NCBI GenBank assembly: GCA_025356715.1
Contig: JANXRU010000222.1
Coordinates: 1-7,092 of the forward strand
Reading direction: 5' to 3'
DNA: 7,092 nucleotides
Origin: Bacteroidota bacterium
GTDB taxonomy: Bacteria; Bacteroidota; Bacteroidia; B-17B0; B-17BO
How positions within the stretch are numbered: the stretch's first letter is position 1; the number at the start of each line of letters is the position of its first letter. A program made the translations under genes and the position numbers. Shown here in pieces: positions 1 through 4,193 of the stretch. The notes under the pieces were generated by a model. It ran no database searches. It had not been told where the DNA came from and was given only the letters and a program-made list of their open reading frames with translations.

Positions 1-715
1 TTTTTTTACTCTTATGTTCTTTACTATTGAAATGGCTAACAGCTCTATTGTACATATTAACGCTTTTGCCAATGTAAATGATTTCTTGTTCCTTATTTAA
101 AAAGTAATATACACCGCAGGTTTCGGGTAATTTGTTTAAGATGTATTGTTTGATTTTATCAATACGCCTTGTCATTAGTTCTTCAACCCCTTGGTTTTTG
201 AATTGAGGATTCATGCTTTTGAGTTCCATCAATCTATCAAATAATTTTACTGTTGCATCTACATCGCCTTCTGCTCGGTGTCTGTTTTCTATTTCAATAC
301 CTATGCTTTCGCATAATTTACCTAAACTGTAAGACAGTTTGCTTGGCATTAATTTGCGACTTAATCTAACTGTACATAATGTTTCTCGTTTGTATTTGTA
401 GCCTAAGCCTGCAAATTCATCTTTAATAAAGCCATAATCAAAACTTACATTATGGGCCACAAATACTTTGCCCTCGGTAAGTTCAATTATTGTTTTTGCT
501 ACTTCGTGAAACTTTGGGGCGTTTGCCACCATTTCGTTTGTTATGCCCGATAAACTAATAAAATAAGGGCTTATGTAGCATTCGGGATTTATTAATGTAG
601 TGAACTTTTCGGTTACTTGTAATCCATCGTGTAATGCAATGCAAATTTCGGTAATACGACCACGTTTGTATTCGTATTTGCCACCGCAGGTCTCAATATC
701 AATAATTGCAAACAT
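1..715 (-). CDS. DEDDh 3'-5' exonuclease (DnaQ/Pol III epsilon-like) with C-terminal GIY-YIG nuclease domain, 3' end cut off by window edge
   Basis: The 238 visible codons start at ATG 715-713 and stay open to the left edge. Residues 1-160 form a DnaQ-like exonuclease: Exo I is DIET (D6, E8), Exo II is AHNVSFD (H88 to D93), and Exo III has H146 and D151 in HRAEGD. All five DEDDh catalytic positions are therefore present. After a linker (about 170-195) a GIY-YIG domain begins, with GVYYF at 201-205, YIG at 214-216 and an arginine at R224 in the UvrC-like position. The metal-binding Glu expected further on lies outside the window. Proteins of this architecture are known in bacteria and resemble DnaQ joined to a UvrC/Cho-type N-terminal nuclease. 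The expected role is cytoplasmic DNA repair or processing; the substrate is not shown by the sequence. It could supply 3'-5' editing in trans, but this is inference. It is transcribed divergently from the phosphatase gene and shares its intergenic region. The start is chosen because family members begin just before the DIET motif. Confidence 0.93.
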   Translation of the reverse strand, partial: MFAIIDIETCGGKYEYKRGRITEICIALHDGLQVTEKFTTLINPECYISPYFISLSGITNEMVANAPKFHEVAKTIIELTEGKVFVAHNVSFDYGFIKDEFAGLGYKYKRETLCTVRLSRKLMPSKLSYSLGKLCESIGIEIENRHRAEGDVDATVKLFDRLMELKSMNPQFKNQGVEELMTRRIDKIKQYILNKLPETCGVYYFLNKEQEIIYIGKSVNMYNRAVSHFNSKEHKSKK

Positions 716-721
716 TATCGT

Positions 722-729
722 CAAAAATA
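722..729 (-). promoter_or_regulatory. Candidate -7 element (TAnnTTTG) of the exonuclease gene
   Basis: On the minus strand these bases read TATTTTTG, a perfect match to the Bacteroidota -7 consensus TAnnTTTG. No TTTG/TTG -33 element is found 17-23 bp upstream; instead, the region is taken up by the 17-bp inverted repeat, which begins 21 bp away. Only six bases separate the element from the ATG, so a transcript starting here would be leaderless or nearly so. That, and the AT-richness of the region, keep confidence low. Confidence 0.35.
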
Positions 730-750
730 AATATTTAACAGCTTGCTTTG

Positions 751-767
751 TGCTACAATTTGTAGCA
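751..767. promoter_or_regulatory. Perfect 17-bp inverted repeat, candidate operator between the divergent exonuclease and phosphatase genes
   Basis: The sequence is TGCTACA-ATT-TGTAGCA, with seven-base arms that are exact reverse complements and a three-base centre. It is not followed by a T-run on either strand, so it does not look like a terminator. It sits one base upstream of a -33-like TTTG facing the phosphatase gene, and 21 bp upstream of a -7-like element facing the exonuclease gene. A second copy (14 of 17 bases identical) lies upstream of dinB at 2954-2970. The dyad symmetry and position fit a binding site for a dimeric transcription factor. The factor is unknown. Confidence 0.5.
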
Positions 768-768
768 T

Positions 769-799
769 TTTGGTTAATTACTATTATTGATTATATTTA
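769..799 (+). promoter_or_regulatory. Candidate Bacteroidota-type promoter of the TPR-SpoIIE phosphatase gene
   Basis: A -33 element TTTG (769-772) is followed after exactly 19 bp by TATATTTA (792-799), which matches seven of eight positions of TAnnTTTG. Spacing and order agree with the known sigma-ABfr type promoter of Bacteroidota. Transcription would start near 806, leaving a 5' leader of about 50 bases. The leader before ATG 858 has no Shine-Dalgarno sequence, which is normal for the phylum. AT-rich DNA yields such matches by chance, so confidence is moderate. Confidence 0.42.
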
Positions 800-857
800 T
801 TTACTTAATACTAGATTCTATTTAAATAAGTTGTACAACTTAGTTCCAATAATAACT

Positions 858-2894
858 ATGAAACTTAAATTTCAGATTATACTATCAATTTTTGTCATTT
901 TTGGATTTAGCGCTTGCTATAGCCAGGATATTTCTGCTTTGAAATTGAATTTATCGAATGCAAAAAATGACACTGCAAAAGTTATCGCCTTAAATGATTT
1001 TGCATCCATGCTTACTTACAGTAGTCCAGATTCCGCAATAACATTATGTCTTCAAGCGCTTGAATTATCTATTAAAAATAATTGGAAAAAAGGTATCGCA
1101 TCTTCATATTACAATATTGGCGATATTTATTTGTTTGTAGAGAACTACGACAAATCAATTGAAAGTTATAAAGAAGCTTTAAAATGGTATACTCAGATTG
1201 GAAATAGAAAAAAAATGTCGAATATGTACGTTTCCATAGGATTAGCATATTACGCAAAAACTAATATTCTTAATAAAGAAGAAAGTAGAAAAGCAAATCA
1301 AATAGCATTAAACTACTGTTTTCAAGGACTAAAAATACGTGAATCCTTATGTGATAGTGACAATATCGCATATGCATACGTTCCTATGGGTTCAATTTAC
1401 GAAGATTTAGGTGAATTTGATAAGGCTCGAGAATGCTTTAAAAAAGCTTTAAATATTCGATTATTAAGAAAAGACTCTATGATGGCGGCATATTCTTATA
1501 TAACCCTAGGAGAGACCTATTTAAGAGAGGCCGATAATAAACCTTCAATTAATAATTCAAAAAATTTATACGACTTAGCATTATCATTATATATTAAAGC
1601 ATCAGAAATTCACAGTCGGTTAGGTAATCTTGACGGAACCATTCTTTCATATTTAAATATTGGCAACATATATATTGCAAAAAAGAACTATTCTGATGCA
1701 ATTAAATTTTTTAAAAAAGTAGTTGCTTTATCTAAACAAACAAATAATACATATTCTGAGCGTGATGGCGTTGAAAAATTGGCAATATCATATTCCTTAA
1801 ATGGAAAGTATAAAGAATCATTAGAAAACTATAAACAATTTCATTCATTAAATGATAGCATTAATTCTATTCAAAATAATGATAAAATAACCAAAGCAAC
1901 TACTGCTTTTGAAAACGAAAAAAAGAACTTGCAAATTAAAAACTTAATTATTGAGAAGGATGCAAAGGAAAAGGTTACAATTGCTGAAACCCGAAAACAA
2001 AACATAATTATTATTTCAACAATAGGGATACTGTTAATTGTTGCAGTTTTTTCCATCTTTTTGTTTAATAGGTATAAATTGACACAAAAACAAAAAGGCA
2101 TTATTGAAAATCAAAAGCATCTAGTTGAAGAAAAACATCGGGAAATTACAGATAGTATAAATTATGCAGAGAGAATACAACGAAGTTTTCTAGCAACATC
2201 AACTTTTCTGGATAATAATCTTAAAGATTACTTTGTCTATTTTAAGCCTAAAGATGTTGTTAGTGGTGATTTTTATTGGGCTAAACTTTTATCAAATGAA
2301 ACATTTGCTCTAGTAACTGCTGATAGTACAGGACATGGTGTGCCAGGTGCGATTATGAGTTTATTGAACATTACAAGTCTAGAAAGTGCTATCAAGGATG
2401 GTAACAATGACCCGTCTAAAATATTAAATCATACTCGAGAAACTATAATTGAACGACTTAAAATGGATGGAAGTATTGATGGAGGTAAGGACGGGATGGA
2501 TGCAAGTTTAATTTGTTTTGATTTTAAAAACAGTAAATTCAGTTATGCAAATGCAAATAATCCTATTTGGATTGTAAGGAATAACGAATTAATTGAATTA
2601 AAGGGTGATAAAATGCCGGTTGGTAAACATGATAAAGATCAAATGCCTTTTACTCAACGTGAATTTGAACTAGTTAAAGGTGATGTCGTTTACACGTTAA
2701 CTGACGGATTCCCTGACCAATTTGGAGGCACTAAAGGCAAAAAATTTATGTACAAGCAATTAAAGGAAACTCTATTATCTATTTCTCAAAAACCAATGTC
2801 TGAGCAAAAGGAGACATTAAATCTAATTTTAAAAAATTGGATGGGAGATGTGGAACAAGTTGATGACATTACAATTATTGGAGTTAAGATATAA
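858..2894 (+). CDS. Membrane-anchored TPR protein with cytoplasmic SpoIIE/PP2C-type serine phosphatase domain
   Basis: The protein has 678 aa. Residues 1-23 are a Sec signal peptide; the ending FSAC-YSQ allows either cleavage after YSQ or lipidation at C20, and F at -3 makes the lipobox weak. TPR-like helices follow at about 81-112, 170-202, 262-294 and 303-330. One transmembrane helix covers 383-403, then comes a coiled-coil linker with the phrase SINYAERIQ (433-441) that typically precedes this phosphatase. The catalytic domain (about 460-678) keeps KPKDVVSGDFYW (D471), ADSTGHG (D489), TDGF (D616) and VDDIT (D669/D670), the PP2C metal-binding acidic positions, so it should be active. The expected topology is periplasmic TPR sensing and cytoplasmic Ser/Thr-phosphate removal, for example on an anti-sigma-factor antagonist, but no such partner is encoded here. 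The frame stays open back to 600, but an earlier start would overlap the exonuclease gene and bury the signal peptide, so ATG 858 is chosen. Its link to the neighbouring repair genes is unclear. Confidence 0.94.
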   Translation: MKLKFQIILSIFVIFGFSACYSQDISALKLNLSNAKNDTAKVIALNDFASMLTYSSPDSAITLCLQALELSIKNNWKKGIASSYYNIGDIYLFVENYDKSIESYKEALKWYTQIGNRKKMSNMYVSIGLAYYAKTNILNKEESRKANQIALNYCFQGLKIRESLCDSDNIAYAYVPMGSIYEDLGEFDKARECFKKALNIRLLRKDSMMAAYSYITLGETYLREADNKPSINNSKNLYDLALSLYIKASEIHSRLGNLDGTILSYLNIGNIYIAKKNYSDAIKFFKKVVALSKQTNNTYSERDGVEKLAISYSLNGKYKESLENYKQFHSLNDSINSIQNNDKITKATTAFENEKKNLQIKNLIIEKDAKEKVTIAETRKQNIIIISTIGILLIVAVFSIFLFNRYKLTQKQKGIIENQKHLVEEKHREITDSINYAERIQRSFLATSTFLDNNLKDYFVYFKPKDVVSGDFYWAKLLSNETFALVTADSTGHGVPGAIMSLLNITSLESAIKDGNNDPSKILNHTRETIIERLKMDGSIDGGKDGMDASLICFDFKNSKFSYANANNPIWIVRNNELIELKGDKMPVGKHDKDQMPFTQREFELVKGDVVYTLTDGFPDQFGGTKGKKFMYKQLKETLLSISQKPMSEQKETLNLILKNWMGDVEQVDDITIIGVKI

Positions 2895-2953
2895 TTCCTA
2901 TTGCAGTTTCCTAAATAATTTTAGTCCCCTGATTTTTAGCTTCTTAAATTAAT

Positions 2954-2970
2954 TGCTACGTTTTATAGCA
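2954..2970. promoter_or_regulatory. Second copy of the TGCTA-N7-TAGCA inverted repeat, candidate operator upstream of dinB
   Basis: The sequence is TGCTA-CGTTTTA-TAGCA; the dyad extends one more base pair on each side to TTGCTA...TAGCAA (2953-2971). Compared with the copy at 751-767 it has the same arms, the same seven-base arm separation and 14 of 17 identical bases. It lies 47 bp before the dinB start codon and 21 bp before a -7-like TAATTTTA. On the + strand the hairpin is followed by A-residues, not T-residues, so it is not an intrinsic terminator for the upstream phosphatase gene. Confidence 0.5.
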
Positions 2971-2991
2971 AAAAAAAGATTCTTTTTGTAG

Positions 2992-2999
2992 TAATTTTA
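2992..2999 (+). promoter_or_regulatory. Weak candidate -7 element of the dinB-dnaE operon
   Basis: TAATTTTA matches seven of eight positions of TAnnTTTG and lies 18 bases before the dinB ATG. No TTTG is present at the -33 distance, where the inverted repeat and an A-run stand instead. It is named mainly because its 21-bp distance to the repeat equals that at the exonuclease gene. Confidence 0.25.
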
Positions 3000-3010
3000 A
3001 TTATTCAAAT

Positions 3011-3017
3011 AAAGGAG
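3011..3017 (+). promoter_or_regulatory. Shine-Dalgarno-like AAAGGAG directly abutting the dinB start codon
   Basis: AAAGGAG ends on the base before ATG 3018, so the spacing is zero, much closer than the usual 5-9 bases. With normal spacing it could point to a start further in, such as GTG 3033 or ATG 3039, but these would remove most or all of the N-terminal strand before the catalytic D9. The ATG at 3018 is therefore kept, and the purine run may be chance. The other two complete starts in the window have no such sequence. Confidence 0.25.
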
Positions 3018-4193
3018 ATGGAAAGAACAATTGTGCATATGGATTTGGATAGCTTTTTTATTTCGGTAGAAAGGTTGATGGATTCCTCTTTAATTGGGAA
3101 ACCTGTTATTGTTGGCGGTACTTCTGATAGGGGTGTAGTGGCATCGTGTAGTTATGAGGCTCGAAAGTTTGGGGTACATGCTGCCATGCCTACCCGAATG
3201 GCAAAGCAACTATGTCCGCACGCCATTTTTATAAGGGGAGATATGGACGCTTACTCTAAACATTCAAATATTGTAACTCAAATAATTGAAAGCGAAGCGC
3301 CTTTATTTGAAAAGGCAAGTATTGATGAGCATTATTTAGAAATTACTGGTATGGATAAGTATGTTAAAAATAGCATGCTTTGGAGCCATGAGCTAAGAGA
3401 AAAAATAATAAAAGAAACTGGCTTGCCAATTTCTTTTGGAATGTCTGAAAACAAAACAGTTTCTAAAATAGCGACAAGCGAATCAAAACCAAATGGAGAA
3501 AAACAAATTCTGCACGGTTTAGAGAAATCATTTTTAGCGCCTTTATCCATCAGAAAAATCCCTGGCATTGGAGAAAAAACAAATTCTACTTTGCAAAAAA
3601 TGGGTATTTCAAAAATAGAGACTATTCAAAATATGCCCATGATTGCTATGCAAAAGGTTTTGCAAGACAATGGGGCAACTATATGGCGTAAGGCAAATGG
3701 TATTGATAAAAGCCCTATTGAGCCTTTTACAGAGCAAAAAAGTTTGAGTAAGGAAACAACTTTTGATAAAGACACTACCAATGCCGAACAATTGCAAAAT
3801 AAATTGGTTGCCATGGTAGATACGTTAGCTTTTGATTTAAGAAAATTACAAAAGGTTGCTGGGTGTGTAGTTGTAAAATTAAAATACTCCGATTTTCAAA
3901 CACACACTTTTCAAGCAACAATACCATATACGGCTTCTGACCATGTGTTATTACAAAAGGCAACCGAGTTGTTTCAAAAGAATTATAACCGAAGGGTTTT
4001 AATACGATTGATAGGAGTAAAGTTTACCAATTTAGTTTCGGGTTTTAATCAAATAAATTTGTTTGATGATACCGAGGAAAAAATAAATTTATATAATGCC
4101 CTTGATAAAATACGATTACGCTTTGGAGAAAAAGCCATAGGCAAAGCCGTTGGCCTCAAAGAAAAAAAAGATACTAACGAACATGATACTTAA
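3018..4193 (+). CDS. dinB: DNA polymerase IV (Y-family translesion polymerase)
   Basis: This 391-aa protein is a complete Y-family polymerase, somewhat longer than E. coli DinB (351 aa). The palm begins with IVHMDLDSFF, giving the metal ligand D9 and the steric-gate aromatic F14 that excludes ribonucleotides. The finger motif SYEARKFGV is at 45-53, and the second catalytic motif SIDE gives D103 and E104. A helix-hairpin-helix in the thumb reads IPGIGEKT (181-188). The little-finger domain covers about 240-345. QINLF (345-349) is a good beta-clamp binding motif, so the enzyme should be recruited to the sliding clamp. Its role is low-fidelity copying past damaged bases. It overlaps the downstream dnaE by 11 bp and almost certainly forms an operon with it. 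A palindromic candidate operator lies upstream. The residue after SIDE is H105 where E. coli has Ala; all catalytic residues are kept. Confidence 0.96.
   Translation: MERTIVHMDLDSFFISVERLMDSSLIGKPVIVGGTSDRGVVASCSYEARKFGVHAAMPTRMAKQLCPHAIFIRGDMDAYSKHSNIVTQIIESEAPLFEKASIDEHYLEITGMDKYVKNSMLWSHELREKIIKETGLPISFGMSENKTVSKIATSESKPNGEKQILHGLEKSFLAPLSIRKIPGIGEKTNSTLQKMGISKIETIQNMPMIAMQKVLQDNGATIWRKANGIDKSPIEPFTEQKSLSKETTFDKDTTNAEQLQNKLVAMVDTLAFDLRKLQKVAGCVVVKLKYSDFQTHTFQATIPYTASDHVLLQKATELFQKNYNRRVLIRLIGVKFTNLVSGFNQINLFDDTEEKINLYNALDKIRLRFGEKAIGKAVGLKEKKDTNEHDT

Noticed and set aside
600..857. N-terminal extension of the phosphatase reading frame (86 extra codons)
   Set aside because: It is antisense to the conserved start of the exonuclease gene and would precede a clear signal peptide at M(858); only the frame is open, there is no domain.
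1072..1257. Minus-strand open frame of 61 codons inside the phosphatase gene
   Set aside because: It is a shadow of a well-supported coding region, with low-complexity composition and no motif.
1871..2101. Minus-strand open frame of 76 codons inside the phosphatase gene
   Set aside because: It is antisense to the coiled-coil and transmembrane codons; its hydrophobicity is a by-product of the opposite strand.
2911..2924. Possible hairpin CTAAA-TAAT-TTTAG just after the phosphatase stop codon, as a terminator
   Set aside because: The five-pair stem is A/T except for one C-G pair and is followed by GTCCCC rather than a T-run.
2953..2971. Reading the second inverted repeat as an intrinsic terminator of the phosphatase gene
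   Set aside because: On the plus strand the hairpin is followed by A-residues. On the minus strand the T-run precedes rather than follows it, and no minus-strand gene ends here.
2973..2987. Palindrome AAAAAGA-T-TCTTTTT before dinB, as a terminator or operator
   Set aside because: It consists mostly of homopolymer A and T runs that pair trivially; it has no GC core and no match elsewhere in the window.
3332..3963. Several minus-strand open frames (62-78 codons) inside dinB
   Set aside because: They overlap one another in different frames and lie wholly within a complete polymerase gene.
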